64,000 nucleotides of DNA. Source: Mesorhizobium sp. DCY119 (GTDB taxonomy: Bacteria > Pseudomonadota > Alphaproteobacteria > Rhizobiales > Rhizobiaceae). The stretch lies in the NCBI RefSeq assembly GCF_003590645.1, contig NZ_CP031834.1:1550501-1614500 (forward strand). Reading direction: 5' to 3'. Every line of letters starts with the position of its first letter. Within the stretch, counting starts at the first letter, position 1. Both the position numbers and the translations under genes were made by a program. This document shows, piece by piece, positions 34,769 through 43,246 of the stretch. The notes beneath the pieces were generated by a model. The model ran no database searches. It was not told the origin of the DNA and saw only the letters and a program-made list of their open reading frames with translations.

Positions 34769-35146
34769 TCAGCCGATCATGGCGCTGCGGTTGTCGCTTT
34801 CGATCTCGCGGCTCTTGCTGTCGCGTGATTCGAGCATTTCGGCCTTGGAAAGCTCCGCTTCAGCTTCGCCGAGTAATGATTCGGCTGCGGCTCGCTGCTG
34901 AAGCAGGTCGGATTGCGAATTTTTGAGGTTGTCGCGGCGCAGGCGGGCAGCCTTGGCGAAAGTCGGGTAGGCAAAATGATTGATATCGGTAATGCCGGCC
35001 TTCTTTTCCTCGGCGTTGATCTGGAACTCCAGTTCTCCGGCCATGCGATCGAATTCGGCAATCATCATGTCGAGCTGCAGCAGCTGGCGGCGTTTCTCAT
35101 TCACCTGAAACTGCTTCAGCCGAACCAGGTTTTCACGTGATTTCAT
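34769..35146 (-). CDS. FliJ-like flagellar export chaperone
   Basis: The 125-residue protein is almost all helix and coiled coil, with an N-terminal KSRENLVRLKQFQVNEKRRQ, fitting alphaproteobacterial FliJ-type proteins. FliJ helps the flagellar export ATPase. No fliI or other flagellar gene is adjacent here; the neighbour is ctrA, which is divergent. CtrA controls flagellar genes in this group, so the position makes sense. The start at 35146 (MKSREN) is favoured over 35170. The call rests on coiled-coil shape and location, so it is moderate. Confidence 0.65.
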   Translation of the reverse strand: MKSRENLVRLKQFQVNEKRRQLLQLDMMIAEFDRMAGELEFQINAEEKKAGITDINHFAYPTFAKAARLRRDNLKNSQSDLLQQRAAAESLLGEAEAELSKAEMLESRDSKSREIESDNRSAMIG

Positions 35147-35598
35147 GATTCGATACTCCAATTCACGCACACTCTCCCATCAAACCGCCCCCTTGCAGCC
35201 CGAAAAGGCCCGACAAACACACGCATCCCCGGCTTCCCGGCAAAAAGGGAAACAAATCCCTAAAATTTTCGCCGCTGGTAACCATTCGTTTACGGGCATT
35301 GTTAATCATAAGGGTCAGGACTTAAGGGGCGGTAAAAATTTGGCTGCGAAGCCTAACGACCACAACAAGAGTCGAAAGAATCACTTAGGGCCGGTTGTTA
35401 ATGCGGCCTGTTAAGAAATGGATCTGGGATTCATCATTAGATTCAAGAGGGTGTATCCAAGGGTTAAAAAAACTGGTACTGCTTGCCAAGCGGAATTAGG
35501 ATTTGTTAACCATTCGATGGCAGCCTGCGACCTAGGCAATCACTGCTCCGGTACCGGATGGCTCTCGATGCGGTCCGGCGGCAGAAAAGGGGAATGAA
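35147..35598. promoter_or_regulatory. Long ctrA control region with four clustered GANTC sites
   Basis: This 452-base gap holds GAGTC at 35369, GAATC at 35378 and GATTC at 35428 and 35440, four CcrM-type methylation sites within 76 bases. It also has TTAA-bearing stretches such as GTAACCATTCGTTTAC (near 35277) and TTAACCATTCGATGG (near 35507). These share the TAACCATTCG core and resemble the TTAACCAT form of CtrA sites. It is AT-richer than the surroundings. ctrA promoters of this order are usually controlled by methylation and by CtrA itself. Confidence 0.6.
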
Positions 35599-36294
35599 AT
35601 GCGCGTTCTGCTGATTGAAGACGATAGTGCGACAGCACAAAGCATCGAACTGATGCTGAAATCGGAGAGTTTCAACGTCTATACGACGGATCTCGGTGAA
35701 GAGGGCGTCGATCTCGGCAAGCTCTACGACTACGATATCATTCTCCTCGACCTCAACCTGCCGGACATGTCCGGCTATGAAGTTCTGAGGACGCTGCGGC
35801 TTTCCAAGGTGAAGACGCCGATCCTCATTCTCTCCGGCATGGCCGGCATTGAGGACAAGGTCCGCGGCCTCGGCTTCGGCGCCGACGACTATATGACCAA
35901 GCCGTTCCACAAGGACGAGCTCGTCGCCCGTATCCACGCCATCGTGCGCCGTTCGAAGGGCCACGCCCAGTCGGTCATCCTCACCGGCGACCTGGTGGTC
36001 AATCTCGACGCCAAGACCGTCGAAGTCGGCGGCCAGCGCGTGCATCTGACCGGCAAGGAATACCAGATGCTAGAGCTGCTTTCGCTGCGCAAGGGCACCA
36101 CGCTGACCAAGGAAATGTTCCTCAACCACCTCTATGGCGGCATGGACGAGCCTGAGCTGAAGATCATCGACGTCTTCATCTGCAAGCTGCGCAAGAAGCT
36201 CGACACCGCATCCGGTGGCCAGAACTTCATCGAAACGGTCTGGGGCCGCGGCTATGTGCTGCGCGAGCCCGAGGAAATCCGCGAAAGCGCCTGA
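35599..36294 (+). CDS. ctrA: Cell-cycle response regulator CtrA
   Basis: The 231-residue OmpR-type regulator is nearly identical in layout to known CtrA proteins. It has a receiver domain with acidic pocket EDD at 7-9, phosphorylated Asp51 ([13 protein letters not shown]) and Lys in YMTKPF. The winged helix holds [25 protein letters not shown], typical of CtrA. It is the essential master regulator of the cell cycle in this order. The start ATG 35599 has AAAAGGGGAA before it. A terminator follows. chpT, which phosphorylates CtrA, and sciP, which opposes it, are both within 4 kb. Confidence 0.98.
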   Translation: MRVLLIEDDSATAQSIELMLKSESFNVYTTDLGEEGVDLGKLYDYDIILLDLNLPDMSGYEVLRTLRLSKVKTPILILSGMAGIEDKVRGLGFGADDYMTKPFHKDELVARIHAIVRRSKGHAQSVILTGDLVVNLDAKTVEVGGQRVHLTGKEYQMLELLSLRKGTTLTKEMFLNHLYGGMDEPELKIIDVFICKLRKKLDTASGGQNFIETVWGRGYVLREPEEIRESA

Positions 36295-36318
36295 GTTTTC
36301 TGCAAGCGATTGAAAAGG

Positions 36319-36340
36319 CCCGGCTTTTGCCGGGTTTTTT
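36319..36340 (+). terminator. Rho-independent terminator of ctrA
   Basis: CCCGGC and GCCGGG pair around TTTT, followed by six T, 25 bases after the ctrA stop. Confidence 0.9.
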
Positions 36341-36351
36341 CGTTTTGGCTT

Positions 36352-36390
36352 AGAGCGGTTCAGTTTTTGATAGAAACGTTGAACCGCTCT
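36352..36390. repeat. Inverted repeat between ctrA and the response-regulator gene
   Basis: AGAGCGGTTCA and TGAACCGCTCT are perfect eleven-base arms 17 bases apart. Similar AGAGCGGTTCA palindromes are frequent between genes in Mesorhizobium-type genomes. It may act as a terminator for both convergent genes. Confidence 0.7.
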
Positions 36391-36451
36391 AACGGTTTGT
36401 TTTTACACAATTCCGGACGGAAAACCGCTGCACACTTTTCCTGGAATTGTT

Positions 36452-36817
36452 CTAGGCTGCCCGCAGATCGCGGAAGCGCGACAGCAGTTGCGACCGGTTG
36501 AAGGGTTTCAAGAGATAATCCTGTGCCCCGGCGCGCTTGGCGCGCATGATCGCGCCTATGTCGAATTCGACCAGACATATCGCGATCCTCGGCTTGACCG
36601 GGCTGTCTATGGCGCGAATTTGGCGGATCACGTCGGCGCTCGCCATATCGGGAAGCGCTCCGTCGACAACGATGATGTCGGGCATGTCGGCGGCGCACAT
36701 CTCGATGGCTTGAGAACCGGTGGCGGCCTCGATCACAAGCATGTCGTGGCCGCTCAGGATGCGCTTTGCGACCTTCCTGATGACGCTCGAGTCGTCGATG
36801 AACATGCAGCGTTTCAT
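36452..36817 (-). CDS. Single-domain response regulator
   Basis: The 121-residue protein is a receiver domain without an output domain. It has an acidic pair at Asp8-Asp9, probable phosphoacceptor Asp52 (IIVVDGALPDM) and Lys104 (LLKPF). The Thr/Ser that normally follows the fourth strand appears replaced by hydrophobic residues (around Leu82/Val83). It is not CpdR by its N-terminus. It lies between ctrA and chpT on chpT's strand, so a link to the CckA-ChpT-CtrA relay is plausible but unproven. Confidence 0.85.
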   Translation of the reverse strand: MKRCMFIDDSSVIRKVAKRILSGHDMLVIEAATGSQAIEMCAADMPDIIVVDGALPDMASADVIRQIRAIDSPVKPRIAICLVEFDIGAIMRAKRAGAQDYLLKPFNRSQLLSRFRDLRAA

Positions 36818-36959
36818 GAGACCGTCTCTCTTTGCTTCCCCCGCGCGAGCCAGAGGACCGGATCGTGCGGATGCAAGTTAGCCCGGCGATGTAAAAAAGC
36901 TGAAAATCCGTTGGGTAAAGTTTTCGTAAAAATAGTGGCTTGGCCCCCACGGCCAAGCG

Positions 36960-36995
36960 TTTCGGGGATACGCGTTCAGCGCACGATCCCCGAAA
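36960..36995 (-). terminator. Hairpin after chpT
   Basis: TTTCGGGGAT and ATCCCCGAAA pair perfectly over ten bases with a 16-base loop, about 30 bases past the chpT stop. No long T-run follows on the minus strand, though a TTTTTACGAAAA region is close by. Confidence 0.5.
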
Positions 36996-37025
36996 TGGAG
37001 CAGTGCGAAGCCTGCTTTGCCGGAA

Positions 37026-37655
37026 CTATGCGGCGGTGAAGACGATCTCGTCCGAAGTAGCATGGATGGAGATCGTCATGCCTGCCTCGCGCGCCAGCAG
37101 CAGCGTGTAATAAGGCTGGACAGCATGCGCGTCGATTGCCTCTTCCGGCTGGTGGCCGGAATGAAGCTCGAGGAACTTCGGCGGCACGCGCAGCATCGGC
37201 CCGCTCGCAGAGAGCGTGAATTTCGGCTCGGTTTCGACATCGTCGAGCGTCACGGCGATCTTGCCGCCGCGCGGGATTGCGGCGTTGGCCACCAGAACCA
37301 GGTTGAGCAGCAGCTTGACCTTGTTCTTCGGCAGAAGCGCGCGTCGTCCGGTCCAGGTCAGTTCCGGCTTTTCGTTCTTCAGGAAGGCGGTCGCCACGGC
37401 TTCCGCGTCGCCGGTGTCGATCAGCATTCCGGCCGAGCCTGCCGCGCCAAATGCAATGCGGGCGAATTGCAGGCGCGCCGAGGCGTTGCGGGCGCTGGCG
37501 CGAATGAGGTTCATGGCGTCTTCGTCGGCGCCGCCTTCATCAAGCAGTTCCAGCCCGTTGTTGATGGCTCCGACGGGAGAAATGATGTCGTGGCACACGC
37601 GGCTGCACAGAAGGGCAGCGAGATCTGGTGCGGACAGCGCGAAGAGATCGGACAT
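37026..37655 (-). CDS. chpT: Histidine phosphotransferase ChpT
   Basis: The 209-residue protein matches ChpT: a helical dimerisation region with phosphoacceptor His22 in RVCHDIISPVGAINNGLELL and a degenerate kinase-like C-terminal domain. It moves phosphate from the hybrid kinase CckA to CtrA and CpdR. The start at 37655 (MSDLFAL) fits family length. A response-regulator gene follows downstream on the same strand, and ctrA is convergent. Together with sciP this places three core cell-cycle regulators within 6 kb. Confidence 0.95.
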   Translation of the reverse strand: MSDLFALSAPDLAALLCSRVCHDIISPVGAINNGLELLDEGGADEDAMNLIRASARNASARLQFARIAFGAAGSAGMLIDTGDAEAVATAFLKNEKPELTWTGRRALLPKNKVKLLLNLVLVANAAIPRGGKIAVTLDDVETEPKFTLSASGPMLRVPPKFLELHSGHQPEEAIDAHAVQPYYTLLLAREAGMTISIHATSDEIVFTAA

Positions 37656-37982
37656 TGAACGGTATCCCTAACATCAATTAACGAATCAGTGCGAAGCAGT
37701 TCTACCGCGCCAGCCCGAACGAATCACGCCTGGCTCTCAGGCCGCGATCATACAGGCATCGTGCGGCCAGCGAAAAGTTCCAGCATTTTCGTCTTTAAAA
37801 TCAGCGTTTGCACGGCCACAAGGCTGTCGCCAGCCTTCGAACCGCCATCTTCATGTGAAAGCTTAATGGTTGAAAAAGGATTACGGCATAATTTGCGGGT
37901 GAGTGACCCTGAAAGCGGCCAGCAAAGAGCCGCGACAGGCAGTAGGCGTCGGCGAGTGTGCTCCCGGACGGAGATTGGAAGC
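37656..37982. other. Intergenic region chpT-eipA
   Basis: This 327-base divergent region should hold both promoters. I see AT-rich stretches near 37855-37895 with TTAATGGTTGAA, whose reverse complement TTCAACCATTAA resembles the TTAACCAT type of CtrA site. No gene is evident. Confidence 0.4.
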
Positions 37983-38564
37983 ATGTTTTCCCGACTATAC
38001 AACCGGAATTTGTTCCGGCTGATCGCAATGATGTTCGCCGTTTCGAGCATCGTGGCTTTTTCTTCATCGGCCTTGCGGGCTCAGGAATATTCCGCTCAGG
38101 AAATCGTGGATTCCGGCCACCGCTTCTTCGGCGCCACATCCGGTGGGCTGGCGACCGTGATCGAGAAGATATTCTCGTCCTATGGCCTGCCGAACGGTTA
38201 TATCCTCGGCGAGGAAGGCTCTGGTGCGCTGATCGGCGGTCTCACCTATGGCGAGGGCTCGCTCTACACGAAGAATGCCGGCGACCATAAAGTGTTCTGG
38301 CAGGGTCCGTCGCTAGGCTGGGATTTCGGCGGCGAAGGTTCGCGCACCATGATGCTGGTGTACAATCTCGACGACGTTTCGAACCTTTACAACCGCTTCG
38401 GCGGTGTTGCGGGCTCTGCCTATGTGGTTGCAGGCGTCGGCTTCAACGTCATGAAGAACGGCAATATGCTGCTGGTGCCGGTGCGAACCGGTGTCGGTGC
38501 CCGGCTTGGCATCAATATGGGATATCTGAAGCTGACCCAGCGGGCGACGTGGAACCCGTTTTAA
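37983..38564 (+). CDS. eipA: Envelope integrity protein EipA (DUF1134)
   Basis: The 193-residue periplasmic protein belongs to DUF1134. A signal peptide covers residues 1-33 (ending ALRA). The mature domain has SGHRFFGATSGGLATVIEK, GEEGSGALIGGLTYGEG and VFWQGPSLGWDFGG, all conserved in the family. The Brucella member EipA is needed for cell-envelope integrity and is reported to be controlled by CtrA, which fits the position beside chpT and ctrA. The start at 37983 begins the signal peptide; an upstream frame to 37689 is not supported. Confidence 0.92.
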   Translation: MFSRLYNRNLFRLIAMMFAVSSIVAFSSSALRAQEYSAQEIVDSGHRFFGATSGGLATVIEKIFSSYGLPNGYILGEEGSGALIGGLTYGEGSLYTKNAGDHKVFWQGPSLGWDFGGEGSRTMMLVYNLDDVSNLYNRFGGVAGSAYVVAGVGFNVMKNGNMLLVPVRTGVGARLGINMGYLKLTQRATWNPF

Positions 38565-38656
38565 GCATACGGACCACCATTGCGTTGCCCCCAACACCTG
38601 CCTGTGGCAGATAGGCCAAGGGCGGGCGGAGCCCACCCGGCAACGGATAGTGTAAC

Positions 38657-39811
38657 GTGATCCAGTCCATCCTGTTCTTTGTGCTTGGCTTCCTGTGTGC
38701 CGGCTTCATTGCCGTGTTGATCACACCGGTTGCCTGGCGGCGGGCTGTGAACCTGACGCGCAAGCGCATCGAAGGCTCGATGCCGCTGACGCCAAGCGAA
38801 ATCCAGGCTGAGAAGGATCGCATCCGCGCCGAAGCGGCGATGTCGATTCGCCGGCTGGAAATGAAGGCCGAAAGCCTTCAGGCTAAGAATGCTTCGCAGC
38901 TCGTCGATGTCGGCCGCGCTCAGGAACAGGTCAAAAAGCTTGCCGCCGAGCGTGACGCGAAGCTCAAGGCGCATGATGCGCTGGCGGTGAGGGTGGGTGC
39001 CTTGACTGCCGATCTCACCAAGCGCGACGAGGAATTGAAGCGCCTCGGCGAAAGGCTTGCCGAGATTGAAGGCTCCAGCACGATGAGTGCCGAGGAACTG
39101 GAAAAGCTCGGCCGCATGTATGACGAGGCGAGTTTTTCTTCCAGCAGCCGTCAGATCGAACTGGTGGCGCGGGAAAGCGAGCTTGAAAGGCTCACCAGCG
39201 AGCTGTCGAAGCTCAAGGCCCAGCGCAAGGAAGCCGACCTTCAGGGCAAGGCCATGGCTCTTGAGACCAGAACAGCGCGTGAAGCACTGACGGCAGAAAA
39301 GAAGCGGGCGAGCGACCTTGCCAGGAAGGTTGAGACGCTGACCGCCACGCTTGCCGACCGCGACGACAGGCTGGAGCGACGTGAGCGGGAACTGGCGCGG
39401 CTCCGGGATGCGTCGAAGGGCAATGTTTCCGTAGGTGCGTCCTCGCAAGCATCGGCCTTGGCCTCTGTGGAAGCGGATGCCGATATCGATAGACGACTGG
39501 CAAAATTGTCTGCCGACCGCGAGCGGCTGGAAGAACGGCTGACCACGCTGGCGCGCGAGAACAAACGGCTGAAGACGGAAAATTCCGTTCCCGCTTTGCC
39601 GAATGGTCCCGGCGAAGTTGACGAAAACGCCAGGCTGCGGGAGCAGATGAACGAACTGGCGGCCCACGTCGTCAATCTGGCGGCGAAGCTGGACGGTCCC
39701 GATTCGCCGATTGCCAAGGCGCTGGCCGCCGAGACAGGTGAGGGTGCAGGCCGAAAGATCAGCCTAGCCGATCGCGTGCGGGCCCTGCAGACGGCGACGT
39801 CCGCAGACTGA
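38657..39811 (+). CDS. Membrane-anchored coiled-coil protein of unknown function
   Basis: The 384-residue protein has one N-terminal transmembrane helix (residues about 3-25), then roughly 300 residues rich in Lys, Glu, Arg, Leu and Ala in heptad pattern, forming a long coiled coil. A last short domain begins near GPGEVDENARLREQMNELAAHV. No enzyme motif is visible. The start is a GTG at 38657. It lies 92 bases after eipA on the same strand and 7 bases before a convergent methyltransferase gene, so it may share eipA's envelope role; this is inference. Similar proteins occur across rhizobia. Confidence 0.75.
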   Translation: MIQSILFFVLGFLCAGFIAVLITPVAWRRAVNLTRKRIEGSMPLTPSEIQAEKDRIRAEAAMSIRRLEMKAESLQAKNASQLVDVGRAQEQVKKLAAERDAKLKAHDALAVRVGALTADLTKRDEELKRLGERLAEIEGSSTMSAEELEKLGRMYDEASFSSSSRQIELVARESELERLTSELSKLKAQRKEADLQGKAMALETRTAREALTAEKKRASDLARKVETLTATLADRDDRLERRERELARLRDASKGNVSVGASSQASALASVEADADIDRRLAKLSADRERLEERLTTLARENKRLKTENSVPALPNGPGEVDENARLREQMNELAAHVVNLAAKLDGPDSPIAKALAAETGEGAGRKISLADRVRALQTATSAD

Positions 39812-39818
39812 ATAATCC

Positions 39819-40622
39819 CTAAACTCGATGGTCGGTGAAGTGATGCAAGGTGATTGCAGAAGCCGCCGCCACGTTCAGGCTGTCGAAGCCGCCGGCCATG
39901 GCGATCTTCACCGTTTTCAGTCGCCGCATCAGTGCTTCCGGCAGGCCTTCGCCTTCGGTGCCGAACCACAAAGCGAGCCGTTGCGGCCGTTCCATGTCAC
40001 GGCAGTCGACCGTGCCCTGAGGCGATAGGGCGATCTGCTCGAAGCCGTGTTTTCCAAGGGTGTCGACAAGACTACTGGTTTCGCTTGCGACGGCGAAGGG
40101 CACTTTGAGCGCTGCACCGACGGAAACCCTTATCGCCTTGCGGTAGAGCGGGTCGCAGCAGGTTTCATCGAGCAGGATGGCGTCCGCGCCGAAGGCTGCG
40201 GCGTTGCGGAAGATCGCGCCGATGTTGTCGTGATTGGCGATGCCGACCAGGACCACCACCAATGCGCGTTCCGGCAAGGCTTCCAGAAGCGTCTCGATCG
40301 TTTCGGGCGGCCGCTTGCGGCCTATCGCCAGTACGCCGCGATGCATGTGAAAGCCGGCGATGCCGTCCAGAACGTCGCCGGAGGCGACGTAGACCGGCAC
40401 CTCGGCCGGAGCGGATTTCAGCGTCTCAGTCATGCCGGCGAGCCGGTTTTCAAGCAGCAGAACTGATTCTGCCTCGAACCGCCGCGCTGAAAACAGGACG
40501 TTGAGCACGACCTTGCCCTCGGCGACAAAACGACCCTGGCGGCCGGCCAGATCGCGTTCGCGAATGTCCATGTAAGGCGCGACGCGAGGGTCGGCGGGGT
40601 CGTCGATGCGTATCGGGTCCAT
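39819..40622 (-). CDS. SpoU-family (TrmH-like) RNA 2'-O-methyltransferase
   Basis: The 267-residue protein has an N-terminal substrate domain (FVAEGKVVLNVLFSARRFEA) and a C-terminal knotted SPOUT domain. The latter shows GIANHDNIGAIFRNAAAFGADAILL, LALWFGTEGEGL and FDSLNVAAASAI, the three classical SpoU motifs. It should add a 2'-O-methyl group to rRNA or tRNA. The exact target cannot be told. The 151 bases between its start and the next gene hold nothing clear. Confidence 0.93.
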   Translation of the reverse strand: MDPIRIDDPADPRVAPYMDIRERDLAGRQGRFVAEGKVVLNVLFSARRFEAESVLLLENRLAGMTETLKSAPAEVPVYVASGDVLDGIAGFHMHRGVLAIGRKRPPETIETLLEALPERALVVVLVGIANHDNIGAIFRNAAAFGADAILLDETCCDPLYRKAIRVSVGAALKVPFAVASETSSLVDTLGKHGFEQIALSPQGTVDCRDMERPQRLALWFGTEGEGLPEALMRRLKTVKIAMAGGFDSLNVAAASAITLHHFTDHRV

Positions 40623-40773
40623 CGGGCTCGGTCGGTCTGCATCGGACCAAAGCGGAATCCAGCTTTCGAAATATTCCGACGCTCATTCAAGGTGTTGGAT
40701 CGTCGCTTGCGGGTCCGCAGGGACGCGCTACGATCCAGTGATGGGCTTCTTAAAGAGCGCCAACAGCTCCCGG

Positions 40774-41124
40774 TCAAGACTTCTGAGCGAGGGCCGGGCT
40801 CTGAGCGTAGGATTTCTCGTAGACCTCATCTGCGCCGTTGAAGATTCCATCGAGTGTGCCGATCAATTGCCGCACCGCGGCGGAATTGCACGAATAGTAG
40901 ATCATCTGCCGGTCGCGTCGCGTCTCGACGATGTCGATGCTGCGCAATTTGGCCAGATGCTGAGAAAGCGCAGACTGGCTGAGCGAAACCTTCTCGGCGA
41001 TCGCGCCGACAGACATTTCGCCTTCAAGAAGATGGCTGATGATGACGAGGCGCTTCTCATTACCCAAGAGGCTGAGCAGCGTGGCTGCAGCTCCTGCATT
41101 ATCGATAAGCGGACTGGCGGTCAT
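40774..41124 (-). CDS. ArsR-family regulator, NolR-like
   Basis: The 116-residue winged-helix protein contains LLSLLGNEKRLVIISHLLEG and EKVSLSQSALSQHLAKLRS, very close in style to rhizobial NolR, a global repressor of symbiosis and growth genes in Sinorhizobium. No metal-binding cysteine motif is visible, which separates it from metal-sensing ArsR proteins. The start at 41124 (MTASPLID) is chosen because an extension to 41196 adds no conserved sequence. The neighbours are unrelated. NolR orthology is likely but not certain. Confidence 0.82.
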   Translation of the reverse strand: MTASPLIDNAGAAATLLSLLGNEKRLVIISHLLEGEMSVGAIAEKVSLSQSALSQHLAKLRSIDIVETRRDRQMIYYSCNSAAVRQLIGTLDGIFNGADEVYEKSYAQSPALAQKS

Positions 41125-41279
41125 ACTTCCCCCACTGAAAACTTTTCCCTCGACGTTATGGGGGCAATAACGTCGAGAAACGCGCGTCGGTTTCACCTGA
41201 GACCGACAATTTCTAAAAAAGCAAAGCCTAAAAGCAATTTTGCTAATTCGAGGCCCTGCTGTTCATTTAAAGACCCGAG

Positions 41280-42050
41280 CTAGCGCCGTATGTGATCTGC
41301 TTCACGTCCGCTCTTGGCCATTTCGACAAGCATCTTTCTCAATTCGCCGGCTTCCGTCAACTTACGCGGGAAGAAAATGCGTCGAATTTGGTCGCCTGTG
41401 GCAATATCCATACCATCGGCGTCAAAGCCGGTGACGATCCAGCCGTCGCCATCCGCCTTTGCGTAGTGGCGGGCATAGACCGCGATCGCGTCGAGATGGT
41501 CGGAATTCATGTGGTCGAGCGCCGACTGCTCGCTTTCGGAAAGCGCTTCAAGCGCAGGGCTTTCAGTCAGCAGATCAGCCGATGTCAGATTGTAAGCCTT
41601 GCCGAAGCCTCCGTTGAGGCTGGCGCCGTCGATCTCGAGCCGGAAAAACGAGAAATCACCCAACCCGACGTAGAGTTCTGCCTTGGGATTGCGGTTCAGA
41701 TAGCGGCGTCGCGCCCGCGCATAGTCGGGTGTGTCCCGCTCCAGTTTCCTTGCCCGGCAGTAAAGCGAAATTCGCGGGTGGGCGAGCGGGTCTCCCTTGC
41801 CAGCCTGGCCGAGCAGCAGCGAGCAGCGCGGATCGGCGAGAAGCGCACGGGTGTGGGCGGCAAGCAGCGAAACGAGGATCAGCGGTGTTCCATCGGCGTC
41901 GGTTGCGGTGCCGACCCGGCTTGCGAGCGGCGCACCGGTTTCGGGGTCGAGGGTGGCGATGGCGCCATGTCGCGCTGTGCGGATCAGCGTCTTGGCGAGA
42001 AGGATCGCCTCGGCATCGGTCTCGCGAATGACATCTTTTTTCGTCTCCAC
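41280..42050 (-). CDS. HugZ-family pyridoxamine oxidase-like protein
   Basis: The 256-residue protein has an FMN-binding split-barrel domain (residues about 12-150; HGAIATLDPETGAPLASRVGTA) and a C-terminal DUF2470 domain with LDHMNSDHLDAIAVYAR. This combination is the HugZ family, often tied to heme use or oxidation; some plant homologues act in chloroplast heme control. The function here is unknown. It lies 36 bases after a CoA-transferase gene stop on the same strand, so the genes may be cotranscribed. Confidence 0.87.
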   Translation of the reverse strand: METKKDVIRETDAEAILLAKTLIRTARHGAIATLDPETGAPLASRVGTATDADGTPLILVSLLAAHTRALLADPRCSLLLGQAGKGDPLAHPRISLYCRARKLERDTPDYARARRRYLNRNPKAELYVGLGDFSFFRLEIDGASLNGGFGKAYNLTSADLLTESPALEALSESEQSALDHMNSDHLDAIAVYARHYAKADGDGWIVTGFDADGMDIATGDQIRRIFFPRKLTEAGELRKMLVEMAKSGREADHIRR

Positions 42051-42085
42051 CCCATCCTCACAAAATCATGACTAACAATATCCAC

Positions 42086-43234
42086 TTATTTGCCGACAAT
42101 GCCCTCCTTGGCAAGCGTTTCGATCTCGGTCCCGGAAATACCGAACCGGGAGAGGATCGTCGCGGACGTGCTGTCGATGGGCATCGCGGCCTGCGTGCCG
42201 CTGCGCGAAAAACGCGGTGCCGGGGATGACCGCAGCAATGCGCCAGCCTCGACATACGCTTGACGCGCGCGGTTGTGCGGATGGTTCGGCGCTTCCTTGA
42301 GCGACAGGACAGGCGCCACGCAAGCATCCGTGTCTTCGAACAAGGCGCTCCATTCATCGCGGCTTTTCATCCGCACGCGATCTGCGATCGCTTCACGCAT
42401 CTCATCCCAAAGCGACTTGTCATATTGCGCTTCAGCGAAACGCTGGTTGAGCGGCAGGAGCCTGCAGAACTCGGCGAAGAACTGCGGCTCGAGACAGGCC
42501 ACGGCGATGTGCTTCCCGTCGGCGGTTTCGTAGGTGTCGTAGAAGGGCGCGCCCGAGTCGAGCAGATTCTCGCCACGGCGATCCTGCCACAGCCCGGCGG
42601 CCATGAAGCCGAAGAAGGGCGTCGCCAGCATGGATGCGCCATCGATCATGGCAGCGTCTATCACTTGACCCTTGCCGGACTTGAAGCGTTCGAACAGCGC
42701 CGCCAGCATGCCCGTGATCAAGAGCATCGTCCCGCCGCCATAGTCGGCGACGAGATTGAGCGGCGGCACCGGCCTGCCGCCCTTCTGTCCGATGGCATGG
42801 AGTATGCCGGTATAAGCGAGATAGGTGAGGTCGTGGCCTGCGCGCTGGGCCATGGGTCCCGTCTGGCCGAAGCCGGTCATGCGGCCATAGATCAGACCGG
42901 GATTGCGGGCACAGGCGATCTCGGGGCCTAGACCCAGCTTTTCCATGACGCCGGGGCGGAAACCCTCGATCAGCGCGTCGGCCTTTTCGACCAAGCGCAG
43001 CACCAGTTCGACGCCTTGCGCCTGCTTGAGATCGACGCGCAGGATTTCGCGGCCATGCCGGTCGAGATCATATTTGGGCGGCAGCGACAGGAATGCCCGG
43101 TCCGTCCGCACGCGCTCGATGCGGATGACGTCCGCTCCCATCTCCGACAGAATTAGGCCGGCCAGCGGTACCGGGCCAAGCCCGGCCATCTCGACGACGG
43201 TCAGGCCTGAAAGCGGTCCCGGCTTCGCGGTCAT
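42086..43234 (-). CDS. CaiB/BaiF CoA-transferase family protein, alpha-methylacyl-CoA racemase-like
   Basis: The 382-residue protein matches the racemase branch of type III CoA transferases: PLSGLTVVEMAGLGPVPLAGLILSEMGADV at the start, then GRMTGFGQTGPMAQRAGHDLTYLAYTG. The His in AGHDLTY and an acidic residue further on fit the racemase active site. It should epimerise 2-methylacyl-CoA esters in breakdown of branched fatty acids or sterol side chains. A short-chain dehydrogenase related to 3-hydroxyacyl-CoA dehydrogenase precedes it by 12 bases, supporting a fatty acid role. Confidence 0.88.
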   Translation of the reverse strand: MTAKPGPLSGLTVVEMAGLGPVPLAGLILSEMGADVIRIERVRTDRAFLSLPPKYDLDRHGREILRVDLKQAQGVELVLRLVEKADALIEGFRPGVMEKLGLGPEIACARNPGLIYGRMTGFGQTGPMAQRAGHDLTYLAYTGILHAIGQKGGRPVPPLNLVADYGGGTMLLITGMLAALFERFKSGKGQVIDAAMIDGASMLATPFFGFMAAGLWQDRRGENLLDSGAPFYDTYETADGKHIAVACLEPQFFAEFCRLLPLNQRFAEAQYDKSLWDEMREAIADRVRMKSRDEWSALFEDTDACVAPVLSLKEAPNHPHNRARQAYVEAGALLRSSPAPRFSRSGTQAAMPIDSTSATILSRFGISGTEIETLAKEGIVGK

Positions 43235-43246
43235 GGATTGTCGGCT

